Source: Tautonia rosea
GTDB lineage: Bacteria > Planctomycetota > Planctomycetia > Isosphaerales > Isosphaeraceae
Assembly (NCBI RefSeq): GCF_012958305.1
Contig: NZ_JABBYO010000001.1
Coordinates: 124,001-188,000 of the forward strand
Length of the DNA stretch: 64,000 nucleotides
Direction: 5' to 3'
The notes beneath the pieces were generated by a model that was given only the letters and a program-made list of their open reading frames with translations, did no database searches and was not told the DNA's origin. A program made the translations under genes and the position numbers. Position 1 is the stretch's first letter; each line of letters starts with the position of its first letter. Below are positions 44,644 through 53,639 of this stretch, one piece after another.

Positions 44644-45621
44644 TCAGCCGCGCAAGGCGGCCAGGACTCGGTCATGCAAGGGGCCGTTGGTGGCGACGAC
44701 GCCGCGGTTGTTCGCCAGGGTCGAGCCGAGGGTGAAGTCGAGGGCGTTGCCGTCGATGTCGGTTACGGTTCCGCCGGCCTCGGTGACGATGAGCGCGCCG
44801 GCGGCGTGGTCCCAGATTTTTTCCTGGTAGTCGGCACGGGTAGGCAGGCGAAGGTAGACGTCAGCCACGCCGGAGGCCACCGTGGCATACTTGGCCTGGC
44901 TATCGAGCCGGACCGGGGGCTCGGTCACGCCCAGGCGGGCCGCCACCACGGCCGATTCGTTGTGGGCACTATGGCCTGATTCCACCGATTCACAGAGGCG
45001 GGCGCGCGAAGGGTCGGTTCGGTCCGAGGTCTGGATCGAACGTTCCTCGTCTCCTCCGTCAAGTGGGAGCACCGTGGCCCCGGCTCCCCGAACGGCCAGA
45101 AAGACGGCACCGACCGGGCCGACTGTCGATCGCGATTGTTCCAGATTCGGGCAGGCCAACGCGGCCACTTCGATGCGTCCATCGACGATCAGGGCCAAAG
45201 CGATGGCGTACTGTTCTCCTCGGAGGAAGCCCTTGGTGCCGTCGATCGGGTCGAGCGTCCAGAAGCGAGGGGCGAAGTGAGTAAGGTTGCCGTGGTCGAT
45301 CCAACCAAGGACCGTGTCGGCATCGGAACCGGGGCGAAGGGCGGCCACCTCGGCAACAACGCGGTCGCGAACAGCGGCGCGGTCGGGCGATCGGAGCTCC
45401 GCAGCGTCTTCCTCGGCCATGACCGGATCGTCCGGGAAGGCTGCCTTGAGGGTTGCGCAGATGAGCGCCTGGCTGCCGAAATCGGCGACGGTCACGGGGC
45501 TCTTGTCCCCCTTGGCGACCGGATCGGGACCGTGGGAACCTCGGACAGCTCGGCACAGCCGGGCGGCTTCCTGAACGGCCTGGGCGGCGACCGCTCGTTC
45601 GTGTTCAAAAGAATGGCTCAC
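44644..45621 (-). CDS. 3'(2'),5'-bisphosphate nucleotidase (HAL2/CysQ-type)
   Basis: 325 residues from a GTG at 45621 (GAGGG about 10 bases upstream). Inositol-monophosphatase superfamily; the lithium-sensitive motif is DPIDGTKGFLRGEQYAIALA, whose KGFLRG version is the HAL2/SAL1 type. Metal-binding Glu pair at MAEEDAAEL and the final Asp in WDHAAGALIVTEAGG. It removes the 3'-phosphate of PAP or PAPS from sulfate assimilation. Lies 120 bases upstream of the sulfatase on the same strand, so co-transcription is possible, which would make sense in sulfur use. Confidence 0.88.
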   Translation of the reverse strand: MSHSFEHERAVAAQAVQEAARLCRAVRGSHGPDPVAKGDKSPVTVADFGSQALICATLKAAFPDDPVMAEEDAAELRSPDRAAVRDRVVAEVAALRPGSDADTVLGWIDHGNLTHFAPRFWTLDPIDGTKGFLRGEQYAIALALIVDGRIEVAALACPNLEQSRSTVGPVGAVFLAVRGAGATVLPLDGGDEERSIQTSDRTDPSRARLCESVESGHSAHNESAVVAARLGVTEPPVRLDSQAKYATVASGVADVYLRLPTRADYQEKIWDHAAGALIVTEAGGTVTDIDGNALDFTLGSTLANNRGVVATNGPLHDRVLAALRG

Positions 45622-45846
45622 GACGCGAAGAACCCTCAAGGAATCGAGAAACGGGACAGGGTCGAGGAGGTTCGGCTCCGGCGCATAGGCTAGTCGTTCC
45701 GAGGCCCGGGAACAAGAAAGGCTTTGGATTCAAGGCTGTCGCCAGGCGTCATCGATCGGAACGTTCGAGGGCTTTACCCCGACTCGTGAACACAGGACAA
45801 TAACCAGAGTCTCGCCCGGCGATCTGGAAACGTCGGTGCCGGTTGC

Positions 45847-48800
45847 GTGCGGAGCAGAACGTTGAGTGATCCGATTGAGTGGCGGAACTCCTGGCTGGAG
45901 CGTACCTCCGCAGTCCTCTCAGGCAACGGTCATATCGCCCCGGCCCGCTTGCTAAACGCGATTCAGGAAGGAACCCGACTCCGCAGGGTTCTTCATGAAC
46001 TGGCCATCGATCCCATCCATCCGCGAGATCCTGAGGTCGACGTCCTTCTGGAACGGCTTCGGGACACCACGACCGATCACCTGGCCGACCTGCAGCGCGA
46101 GAACCCGGGGCCCAATCCGAAGCTCTCGACCCTCACCTCGAAGTGGCTCCGTGCCGAGCAAGCCTATCTCGGAGAGTTGCTCACGCGTCCGGATCTGGAA
46201 CCCATCCGCCGCACCGCCCTGCTCGACCGATTTCGGAGAGACCTGACCTGGGCATCAGAGCTAGTTGCGTTGGTTGACGGTAACGTGCCGGTGCATCCCG
46301 CCGTCTCGGCAGTCATCGAGCTGGATCGGCTGCAAGAAACGATCCTGGCGGATGGGACTCCCTCGCTCGACCCGATCCGTGAACAGCTCACCCATCGAGC
46401 GACCCGGCTCCGCTGGTCGCTCCTCGATCGCCGGGTCAGTCAATTGCTTGAGGGGTCCGTTCCGGAGGGAACGGCCGAGGAACTCTGGTCGAGGCGGTTC
46501 TTGCTCTCCCGACTTCAGGCGGAGGTCGAGGGTCTTCCCGAGTCCATCCCGGTCCCGCCCTCTCCGGACACGCCCGATGAACCGTCAGAGAGCCTTCCGG
46601 GACCGAGACGCCACGTTGCCGCCCTGATCGAGCGTCGAGAGGCGCTGGCCGACGCGGCGGCCGAGCAACTCCGCAGCCTTTCCGCGGCGCCGCGATCGGC
46701 CGCCTGGGATGAGCTGTTGACGGACGCTCGCGAAGAGGCCAACGAACTCCTGTCGATGCTCGAGGAGGTGGACCTGGCGCAGGGGGTCCGCTTGTTGGCC
46801 CTCTCCCGGGAAGACATGCTCCGGTTGCGAGATGACTGCGTCGCCTCAGGTCAAAACGGAGCCGAGGAAGGGCTTGACCGCCCGACGATCGGCCATCTCC
46901 GCCGAGTGGCGAGACGCTTCGGCCGGATGGCCCGAACCGCGCGCAACGAGTGGCAAGAAAAAGACCTGACCGCCCGGATGAAGTCGAAATTCGGGCCGCG
47001 CTTCCCGAAACGGCTCGACGCGATCATTCTGGTCCTGATCCTGGTGCTCACCGGGCTGCTCGTCGTGGAGACGGTCATCGACCAGTCGGGGGGGATGACC
47101 CATCGGCTCGAAGCCGTCTTTGCCTGGGCCGACCTGGCGATCTGCGCGGTGTTTCTCACTGAGTTCACATTGAAGATCTCGCTGGCCACGGGAAAGTTGA
47201 GGTATCTGGCCCGGCATTTCGTGATTGACCTGTTGCCCTCCATTCCGTTCGGGTTCATCACCTTTGCCCTCTCCGGGCCGACCCTGATCGCCAACATCCA
47301 GATTCTTCGGTTGCTCCGAGTTCCCCGTCTGCTGCGATTCCTTCGAGTCATGCGGCCGCTGATTCGTTTCGTCCGGCTCTTGATCTTCGCCCTGCGTTTC
47401 ACCGATCGCCTGGTGAGGCGCTATGCTCGGATCTTCAATCGCAACATTATCTTATTCGAGCTCAAGCCGGAGATCAGCGACGACTCGCGCAATCACCATC
47501 TGCTCCACATGATCCGCCGCCATTTTGACCGCAGGGCCTCGGAGCATTTCGGCATGCTCGACGAGTCTGAGCGGCTTGCGTTGACGGATGCGGCCATTGA
47601 GGATCTGGAAAGCCGGGTGAGTGAAATTCCTTCGGCCGACTGGTCGGAGCGGGTCGAGGACCAGACGCGCGATATCCCGATTGAGGAGGTTGTCGAGCGG
47701 CTCATCGAGCTGACCCCCGAGGAGCTGATCGAGCAGATGGGGCAAAGCTTCGTCAACTCGGTCGATCATTATCTGCAGCTAATTGACCTGCCGGTGATCC
47801 GCCGCTTGCCGATCATTCGTCCGGTTCTTGAACACCGCAAGCAGGGATCGGCCGAGGCCGTGGCACTGGCGGCCAACTATCTCGGTCACTTGATGCAACG
47901 TACGCTCGACGTGATTTACTACGTGGCCGATTTGCAGGCGACCGTCTCTCCCCCGCTGTTTCTTGACAAGCTTGGGCGAACGATCGTCTCGGCCACGAAA
48001 CGCCCGGCCATTCGCCTGCTGAGCTTCGGCCTGACCTTCGCGGCACTCTATGCGTTGGTGTACCTGCTGGTTCCCAGTGGCGACGGCGTGGTTGAGGCGG
48101 GAGTGGACGCGACCCGGGAGGTTGGTCTCCTGCACGGTTTCGGGTTGCGCCTGCGAGCCATGCTGGGATGGTTCGCAGACAAGCTCGGCTTGCCCGTCAT
48201 CGTCATCGGGGTCGTCTGCTTTGTCTTGATGCAAGTGGGAGGCTGGTTCCGCAAGATTGCCAACCAGGCCGCCGAGTTCTGCGAGCGGATTGTCGAGGCT
48301 CAGTTTGCCGCGCAGACGAAGCTGCTCAAGCGCGAATTGAAGGACCGCGATCAACGGTTTCTGGACGAGCGCGTGGTCCTTCCCGAGATTCGCTTGAGGA
48401 CTTCTGATGATGTGTCGATGAACGCCGAGCGCGGTCTGCTCGGTGTCTCGAACCTTGAGCCGACCCGAGAGCCCTGGGCCCTCGATGCCCCGATCCAGGG
48501 GATGGAGTTGAAGCCCTCGGAAACGGATTTCTTCTCGACGCTCAAACTGCTGTATCAAGATTACCTGGATGGATCGCCGTTTCACCGCAACGACACGAAG
48601 GCCTCGACCCAGCTACTGGGCAACCTGGCGTTGCGAAACCTGAGTCTGAGCAATCTGCCGTACTTCCTTCGAGGGCGTCGGCGGCTCGATCGGCTCGACA
48701 TGAGTCGTGCGGCGTCGAGCTTGCTCGGCGGGCCGTATCTCTGGTTCGACTACATCACGCGGATGATCGTGCAGGAGACGGCTAAGCTGCTGATCGACTA

Positions 48801-50250
48801 CAACCGCAACGCCGTGCCGCTCGACCGTCTGGCCAGCAGTCCCGAGGGGGTTCGCAAGCGCTACCGGAAGTGGTTGGCCGCTCGGCTTCATCGGCCAGAA
48901 GATGAGATCCCTCTGCCGGAGCCGCAGGGACGCATTCCTCTCACGGAACGACTGTCACCGAGCCGGAGTCGACCGGAGGCGGATGAGTTCTTCGAAACCG
49001 TCGATTTCACGGCGGTCGACTTTCTGATTGCCGACCCGGAGCGTGACGAGCTGATCCGGCTTCGCTACGGAGACGCGGTTGCTTCGTTATTGCAGATCGA
49101 TCGCGAGCGGAACCTCCGGAGTGCGTTCCGGAGCTTGCCCTTACACCGCGCCCCGATCTCGCAGCGGACGATCAACCTGTTCCACCTTTATGAATCGTAC
49201 CTGGCGGGTGGTCGCCTGCTGATCCTGCCGTTCCGGATGGTCTGGTGGGGGTTCCGAGGTCTCGGTTACATCGCCGTTCGGATCGTGAACGTGATTCGGG
49301 AGATCCTGAACCCGACCGTCTCGACGACCCCTGACGAGCCGGGAGAATCGTATCAGGCGGCCGTTCGGAAAATTCACCGGATGCGCAAGCCAGCGTTTCT
49401 CGAAGCGCTCTGGATGCGAGCACGGTTCGATGTTGAATATCTGGGCTTGCCCCTGCCGCAGGTGCCGATCAGCGTCGGAAGCGATTCACTCATGGAGATC
49501 GACCTCGACTTCATCGGGGCCTCTCGGCACGAGCGGGTCATGGCCGAGCGGTTCCGCAACCAGCAGCACGATCGGATTGAGTGGCTCAACCACTTCCTTT
49601 CCGAATTTCAGTGGAATTTCGACAATTTGCCCGAGATGCTCGGACGGGATCTTCCCCATCTGACGGATCGGCGTGGTGAGGTGATCCGAGCGCTTGTCAC
49701 CGCCTGGGTTGCCGACCATGACGATGTGGCCACGCTCGGTCTCGCGGTGCTTGCAATGCGGAGAGTGGTGAGTTATGCCGCCGATTCCGATTCAGATCCG
49801 CGACAGCTTCCCGAGAAACTTCCCGACCCTCCCAACCTGAGTGAGCCGCTCTGGCATCGAATTCAGGATGTGCGACGACCGATGGACGACCTGCTCGAAC
49901 TGCCTTGCTTCCCAAGGTACGACGCGGAGCAACGGTTGCGGATTACCGCCTACCTGCGACGCCACCGACGCGCGGTCCGCGAATGGGTCAGGGTAATCCG
50001 GGGCCAGGGAGGTCCAGATCCGATCGAGACGCTCCGGACTCGATTCGTCGAGGTAATGCTCCGAACCGATCTGTGGAGCGACCAGATCCTTACGCTCCGG
50101 GCCGTCCAGACCCTGACGATGCTCGACGTGCAGCATTACATCGAGCTGGTCTGGAACCTTGGCGGCTATGACCGGCTCTCGCCGGTGTCTCAGGTGGTTG
50201 ATCTGCCGTTTGCGGATCCGGAACTGCTTGAAGAAGCCTCGGCACGCTGA
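45847..50250 (+). CDS. giant membrane protein with a channel-like voltage-sensor domain but no pore
   Basis: 1,467 residues from GTG 45847; a TTG at 45862 has GGAG 7 bases upstream and is an equally good start. The N-terminal 385 residues are soluble, helical and charged. A four-helix voltage-sensor module follows: S1 about 392-412; S2 424-448 with VFLTEFTLKIS; S3 453-475 with FVIDLLPSIPF as in CNG/KCNH channels; and S4 485-520, ILRLLRVPRLLRFLRVMR, with six Arg at strict i+3 spacing. No S5-pore-S6 or TxGYG filter can be found. Further hydrophobic helices lie at about 719-742, 779-801 and 1117-1150, separated by large soluble stretches with no family I recognise. Probably inner membrane. Function unknown; voltage sensing is inference. 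Confidence 0.7.
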   Translation: MRSRTLSDPIEWRNSWLERTSAVLSGNGHIAPARLLNAIQEGTRLRRVLHELAIDPIHPRDPEVDVLLERLRDTTTDHLADLQRENPGPNPKLSTLTSKWLRAEQAYLGELLTRPDLEPIRRTALLDRFRRDLTWASELVALVDGNVPVHPAVSAVIELDRLQETILADGTPSLDPIREQLTHRATRLRWSLLDRRVSQLLEGSVPEGTAEELWSRRFLLSRLQAEVEGLPESIPVPPSPDTPDEPSESLPGPRRHVAALIERREALADAAAEQLRSLSAAPRSAAWDELLTDAREEANELLSMLEEVDLAQGVRLLALSREDMLRLRDDCVASGQNGAEEGLDRPTIGHLRRVARRFGRMARTARNEWQEKDLTARMKSKFGPRFPKRLDAIILVLILVLTGLLVVETVIDQSGGMTHRLEAVFAWADLAICAVFLTEFTLKISLATGKLRYLARHFVIDLLPSIPFGFITFALSGPTLIANIQILRLLRVPRLLRFLRVMRPLIRFVRLLIFALRFTDRLVRRYARIFNRNIILFELKPEISDDSRNHHLLHMIRRHFDRRASEHFGMLDESERLALTDAAIEDLESRVSEIPSADWSERVEDQTRDIPIEEVVERLIELTPEELIEQMGQSFVNSVDHYLQLIDLPVIRRLPIIRPVLEHRKQGSAEAVALAANYLGHLMQRTLDVIYYVADLQATVSPPLFLDKLGRTIVSATKRPAIRLLSFGLTFAALYALVYLLVPSGDGVVEAGVDATREVGLLHGFGLRLRAMLGWFADKLGLPVIVIGVVCFVLMQVGGWFRKIANQAAEFCERIVEAQFAAQTKLLKRELKDRDQRFLDERVVLPEIRLRTSDDVSMNAERGLLGVSNLEPTREPWALDAPIQGMELKPSETDFFSTLKLLYQDYLDGSPFHRNDTKASTQLLGNLALRNLSLSNLPYFLRGRRRLDRLDMSRAASSLLGGPYLWFDYITRMIVQETAKLLIDYNRNAVPLDRLASSPEGVRKRYRKWLAARLHRPEDEIPLPEPQGRIPLTERLSPSRSRPEADEFFETVDFTAVDFLIADPERDELIRLRYGDAVASLLQIDRERNLRSAFRSLPLHRAPISQRTINLFHLYESYLAGGRLLILPFRMVWWGFRGLGYIAVRIVNVIREILNPTVSTTPDEPGESYQAAVRKIHRMRKPAFLEALWMRARFDVEYLGLPLPQVPISVGSDSLMEIDLDFIGASRHERVMAERFRNQQHDRIEWLNHFLSEFQWNFDNLPEMLGRDLPHLTDRRGEVIRALVTAWVADHDDVATLGLAVLAMRRVVSYAADSDSDPRQLPEKLPDPPNLSEPLWHRIQDVRRPMDDLLELPCFPRYDAEQRLRITAYLRRHRRAVREWVRVIRGQGGPDPIETLRTRFVEVMLRTDLWSDQILTLRAVQTLTMLDVQHYIELVWNLGGYDRLSPVSQVVDLPFADPELLEEASAR

Positions 50251-50311
50251 ATCCGAAGCGTAGCGGAAGTGCGTTCCATCGATTGACACTCCTCGCAGGC
50301 CCCAACGGGAA

Positions 50312-50353
50312 CCCCTCCGCACCTTCATTCGAAGGGTGAAGGTTGCGGAGGGG
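50312..50353. terminator. bidirectional terminator between the giant gene and citrate synthase
   Basis: Long stem CCCCTCCGC-ACCTTCA paired with TGAAGGT-TGCGGAGGGG (one bulged base), loop TTCGAAGGG. Located 61 bases past the plus-strand stop and just past the minus-strand stop of the convergent gene. T tracts are weak on both sides. Confidence 0.6.
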
Positions 50354-50394
50354 AGCATTCGATCGTTTCCCGTCGCTGATCCGAAGGGCAACGC

Positions 50395-51546
50395 TCAACC
50401 GCGTTCGGAGATCGGTTTGACTGATCGCTGCGGGGCACCGACGTATCGAGCCCTCGGACGCATCAGCCGATTACTGTCGAGCTGCTCGATCACGTGAGCT
50501 GACCAGCCTGCGACCCGAGCCATCGCAAAAATGGGGGTGTAGATTGGCACGTCGATCTTCAGATAGTGGTACAAGCGGGCGCTAGGCCAGTCGACATTGG
50601 GGGGCAAACCCTTCTGTTCGGTGACGGCACGCTCGATCGGCTCGGCGGTGCGTTCCCAGCGATCGTCGCCCATTTCCTTGGCGACGAGCTGGCAGTGCCG
50701 CTTGAGGATCACGGCGCGGGGGTCGCCGGTCTTGTAGACGCGGTGGCCGAAGCCCATGATCCGCTCTTTGCGGGCCAGAGCGTCCTTGATCCACTGCTCG
50801 GCCTTTTCGGGAGCGTCGACCTGCTGGAGGACCTCCCAGGATCGCTCGTTAGCTCCGCCGTGCAGGGCCCCCTTGAGGGTGCCGACGGCCGAGACGATCG
50901 CCGAGTGAATGTCGGAGAGGGTCGAGGCGGTGACGCGGGCGGCGAAGGTCGAGGCGTTTAGCTCGTGCTCGGCGTAGAGCGTCAACGAAAGGTCGAAGGC
51001 GTCGGTTTCGGCTGTGCTCGGCTCAGTCCCGTTGAGCATGTAGAGGAAGTTGCCAGCGTGGCTCAGATCGTCACGAGGGGCGATCGGCTCTTGCCCTCGG
51101 GCAACGCGAGCCGCGGCGGCCACGGCGGTGGCCATCTGGGCGATCAGGCGCTCGGCCTTGCGGACATTAGCGTCGTGGTCTTTCGGGTCGGCGTTGACGT
51201 CCGGATCGTAGTGGGCCAACACACTGACGCCGGTCCGTAGGGTGTCCATGGGGTGGATGTTGTGCGGCACCGCTCGAAACAGCGTCACGAGCGAGTCGGG
51301 AATCGAGCGGGAGGCCCGGAGCCGACCGTTGAACTCGTCGAGCTGCGACGGGGTGGGCAAGTCGCCATGAAGCAGCAAGAACGCGGCTTCCTCGTACGAC
51401 ACCTTCTCGGCGAGATCCTCGATCGCGTATCCCCGGTAGGCCAGGCCACCCTGACCCTCGGTTCCTTGCATGTCGGCGATGGCCGTCTCGTTGGAGACCA
51501 CACCTTCAAGACCGGGGAAAAAGTTCTCCTCCGACGCGCTACTCAT
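50395..51546 (-). CDS. gltA: citrate synthase
   Basis: 383 residues, the length of the bacterial type II-like short form. N-terminal GLEGVVSNETAIADMQG and LAYRGYAIEDLAE, then FLLLHGDLPT, and the active-site loops: LHGGANERSWEVLQ (His), MGFGHRVYKTGDPRA (His) and the C-terminal IYTPIFAMARVAGWSAHVIEQ (with the conserved Arg downstream). Condenses oxaloacetate and acetyl-CoA. A 2-methylcitrate synthase cannot be excluded from sequence alone, but no prp genes are nearby. Single gene. Confidence 0.93.
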   Translation of the reverse strand: MSSASEENFFPGLEGVVSNETAIADMQGTEGQGGLAYRGYAIEDLAEKVSYEEAAFLLLHGDLPTPSQLDEFNGRLRASRSIPDSLVTLFRAVPHNIHPMDTLRTGVSVLAHYDPDVNADPKDHDANVRKAERLIAQMATAVAAAARVARGQEPIAPRDDLSHAGNFLYMLNGTEPSTAETDAFDLSLTLYAEHELNASTFAARVTASTLSDIHSAIVSAVGTLKGALHGGANERSWEVLQQVDAPEKAEQWIKDALARKERIMGFGHRVYKTGDPRAVILKRHCQLVAKEMGDDRWERTAEPIERAVTEQKGLPPNVDWPSARLYHYLKIDVPIYTPIFAMARVAGWSAHVIEQLDSNRLMRPRARYVGAPQRSVKPISERG

Positions 51547-51901
51547 CTCGGCTCGGCTCCAGGTATTTCCGACTCGAAATGCTCCCGAGCCTCAACGGCC
51601 GGGAGGACGACGACCAGAATACCATCCCCCCGGGAACACGGACGAGGCAAACGGATACCTCGGTCACCGGAACCCGTCAGAATGCGCTCCGAGATTCATC
51701 GACACGCGGTTCAAGCAAGCAGGGCTTGGCGTGACATCCGAGTGAGCAATTTCCCGGGATGGTTGTGGCCGTCGAGCCATTATGGCACCAGTTTATGCGC
51801 AACAAGAGCCGACTGCCAGTTAAACCCTCCGAGAAGCATTGAATCATCAAACAGGACAGCGTTTGCGTCTCACAATTCACTCACGCGAATCGAAAGAAAA
51901 A

Positions 51902-51943
51902 CCGGGGGCCTCGGCACGTAGATCACGCAACCGAGACCCCCGG
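51902..51943 (-). terminator. intrinsic terminator (minus strand)
   Basis: 13-bp stem CCGGGGGCCTCGG / CCGAGACCCCCGG (one mismatch), 16-base loop, followed on the minus strand by TTTTTCTTTC. Strong signal. It would stop transcripts entering the citrate synthase gene from upstream. Confidence 0.7.
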
Positions 51944-52098
51944 ATCGTTACGGCCCCGACAAGTCCTCACCCCCGAGGTGAGTTGCTCACGCCTTCCGCC
52001 CAAAACGCGCAAGCGACCTGACGGGTACCGTTCGCTCGCTGGTTCGTGAAGCCCTTTCGGGCATGACCTCGTTTTAGACGTTCAATTGCGTCTGAAAA

Positions 52099-52138
52099 GG
52101 GTGTCAGCTCGATTTTCGACGAAATTCTTTCGACACCC
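52099..52138 (-). terminator. candidate terminator of the GbsR/MarR regulator
   Basis: GGGTGTC / GACACCC 7-bp stem with a 26-base loop containing smaller pairing (TCGAAAATCGA), then TTTTC on the minus strand, about 85 bases past the regulator stop. Could alternatively be part of a small RNA. Confidence 0.4.
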
Positions 52139-52222
52139 CTCGGGCTGATCGAGGGACCTGGGGCGTAAGCCCAAACCAGAGCAAAACCTACGGGTGTTGC
52201 CTGCTCTTTTTCGGTGCGGCGA

Positions 52223-52828
52223 TCAGGAGAGGGGATCGCGAGGTGAGGGGTCGGAATCGGTCGAGTCGTGGTGTTCGAGGAGCATGACCAGATCTTCGAG
52301 TTCCGCTGGTCCAAGCGCATCGACCCGGGCTGCCAGCGCATGGACGAGTGCAAAGAAGCGCCGAAGTGCTGCGATTCGCTCCAGGTAGCGAGGGGCGAGT
52401 TCGGGATCCTCGGAAATCTGTTCCACGGCACGGTCGAGGACGACCAGGGTCGGGTCGAGTTCTCGACGTTTGCGTTCCAGCAAGATTCGGCGAAAGAGGG
52501 TCCAGATGTCCGTCTCGGCCCGGAAGTATTCCCGACGCTCTCCCTGACGGTGGACCTTGTGAACAACCCCCCAGGCGATCAGTTCACGAAGGTTCATGCT
52601 CACGTTGCCCCGCGAGACTTTCAAGCGATGTCTCAGGCCATCGGCCGTCCAGTCAGTCCCGGTGATGTAGAGCAGCGCGAACAATTCTCCCATCGTGGGA
52701 TTGATGCCCCAGGAGCGAGCCATCATGCCCCAGTGTTCAACGAACTGGCGGATAACCGCCGCCTCGGCCGGGCTCTCCCGAGGGAGTTCCGGCTCTTCGG
52801 ATGATTGAGGTTCGGGAGACGCCGACAT
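52223..52828 (-). CDS. GbsR/MarR-family transcriptional regulator
   Basis: 201 residues from the ATG at 52828 (AGGACGG upstream; ATG 52849 would add 7). Winged-helix domain of the GbsR type: GINPTMGELFALLYITGTDW, TADGLRHRLKVSRGNVSMNL (recognition helix) and WGVVHKVHRQGERREYFRAE (wing), followed by a long helical dimerisation region with charged repeats. GbsR relatives in other bacteria sense choline; this group is wide and the ligand is unknown. No neighbouring target gene is obvious. Family call secure. Confidence 0.87.
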   Translation of the reverse strand: MSASPEPQSSEEPELPRESPAEAAVIRQFVEHWGMMARSWGINPTMGELFALLYITGTDWTADGLRHRLKVSRGNVSMNLRELIAWGVVHKVHRQGERREYFRAETDIWTLFRRILLERKRRELDPTLVVLDRAVEQISEDPELAPRYLERIAALRRFFALVHALAARVDALGPAELEDLVMLLEHHDSTDSDPSPRDPLS

Positions 52829-53160
52829 GCTTGAACACCGTCCTGTCATCGCGATGAGGGCAGAAGGGGATGTGCCCGGGAGCTCGATGATTTCATGCGA
52901 CCATTCGGGCGCGGTGCCTCGCGCGGGATGATGCGGACACCCAGGGTCACAACATCGGAGCTCATCGACCGATCGGGAAAATCGAGGTTAGAAGATACTA
53001 GGCGAGAACGCAAATTAGAGGTTAGAATACCGCATTGCTCGCATCCTGGCTTGCCTCAGCTTCCGGCTGGTTTGGACTGGCCACGTCGAGTAATTCTCGA
53101 GTGTTCCTGAGTTGAGCCTCCCCCCCCCTTCTTCGGTCCCTGATTCAAGGAGGCATATCG
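52829..53160. other. intergenic region between divergent genes
   Basis: 332 bases upstream of both the GbsR-type regulator and the small ribbon-helix-helix gene. AT content rises after 52970 (for example GGTTAGAAGATACTAGGCGAG), as expected for promoter sequence. No gene seen. A C-run followed by TTCTTC precedes the ribosome-binding site at 53146. Confidence 0.4.
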
Positions 53161-53337
53161 ATGCCAGAGACAGTCGTTCATTTCCAAATTCGCATGCCTC
53201 CAGCCCTTCATGAGCAATTGGCGAGCTGGGCCAAGGAAGATAAGGCGTCTCTGAACGCTCTAATTGTCGGACTGCTTGAGAAGGCAGTCGAACAGCACAG
53301 CAAAGGCGGATCGAAGGAAAAAACCCTCTCCGGCTGA
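53161..53337 (+). CDS. 58-residue ribbon-helix-helix (Arc-type) protein
   Basis: Too short for most gene callers, but the ATG at 53161 has a near-perfect AAGGAGG 8 bases upstream. Residues 5-45 show the Arc-like strand then two helices: VVHFQIRMPPALHEQLASWA and KEDKASLNALIVGLLEKAVE, with the alternating strand Val-His-Phe-Gln-Ile-Arg that would contact DNA and the Ser-Leu-Asn turn starting the second helix. A Lys/Ser tail ends it. Such proteins are antitoxins or repressors in dimers. No toxin follows; tRNA-Asn lies 152 bases on. Coding status strong, function inferred. Confidence 0.78.
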   Translation: MPETVVHFQIRMPPALHEQLASWAKEDKASLNALIVGLLEKAVEQHSKGGSKEKTLSG

Positions 53338-53448
53338 TGTTCTCTGCGATCGCTTCCATCGTTTGCATCTCAATCGATCGGAACGCGATGGAAGCGATCA
53401 ATCGCAATCATGAATGATCGGGATCGACGGACTGAAGGCACTGACCCC

Positions 53449-53477
53449 TTGATTGACTCACGCTGATCCGGTATCTT
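53449..53477 (+). promoter_or_regulatory. sigma-70-like promoter of tRNA-Asn
   Basis: TTGATT (53449-53454), 17-base spacer, TATCTT (53472-53477), 12 bases before the tRNA. Same architecture as the tRNA-Ala promoter. Confidence 0.7.
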
Positions 53478-53489
53478 TCCCCTGTCGAT

Positions 53490-53562
53490 TCCCCGATAGC
53501 TCAATCGGTAGAGCGAGCGGCTGTTAACCGCTAGGTTCAAGGTTCGAGTCCTTGTCGGGGAG
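53490..53562 (+). tRNA. tRNA-Asn (GTT)
   Basis: 73 bases, full cloverleaf: acceptor TCCCCGA/TCGGGGA, D-arm GCTC/GAGC, anticodon loop CTGTTAA giving GTT, T-arm CAAGG-TTCGAGT-CCTTG. Discriminator G, as in other Asn tRNAs; CCA not encoded. Confidence 0.97.
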
Positions 53563-53604
53563 CTCGTTAACTTTCTCCGGAAAGAACCACCAAACCAGTA
53601 AATA

Positions 53605-53639
53605 CCCAACGCCGAGAGAACGGCTGTTGGGATTTTTTT
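53605..53639 (+). terminator. intrinsic terminator of tRNA-Asn
   Basis: CCCAAC-GCCG / CGGC-TGTTGGG stem with an AGAGAA loop, followed by ATTTTTTTG. Classical rho-independent terminator 43 bases after the tRNA. Confidence 0.85.

Larger units (their letters stand above)
51547..52222. other. 676-base intergenic region with two hairpins
   Basis: Lies between the citrate synthase start and the GbsR-type regulator stop, both on the minus strand. Two hairpins with T tracts on the minus strand are given separately. Short frames on either strand have no family motif. The citrate synthase promoter should be in 51547-51900. Confidence 0.4.
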
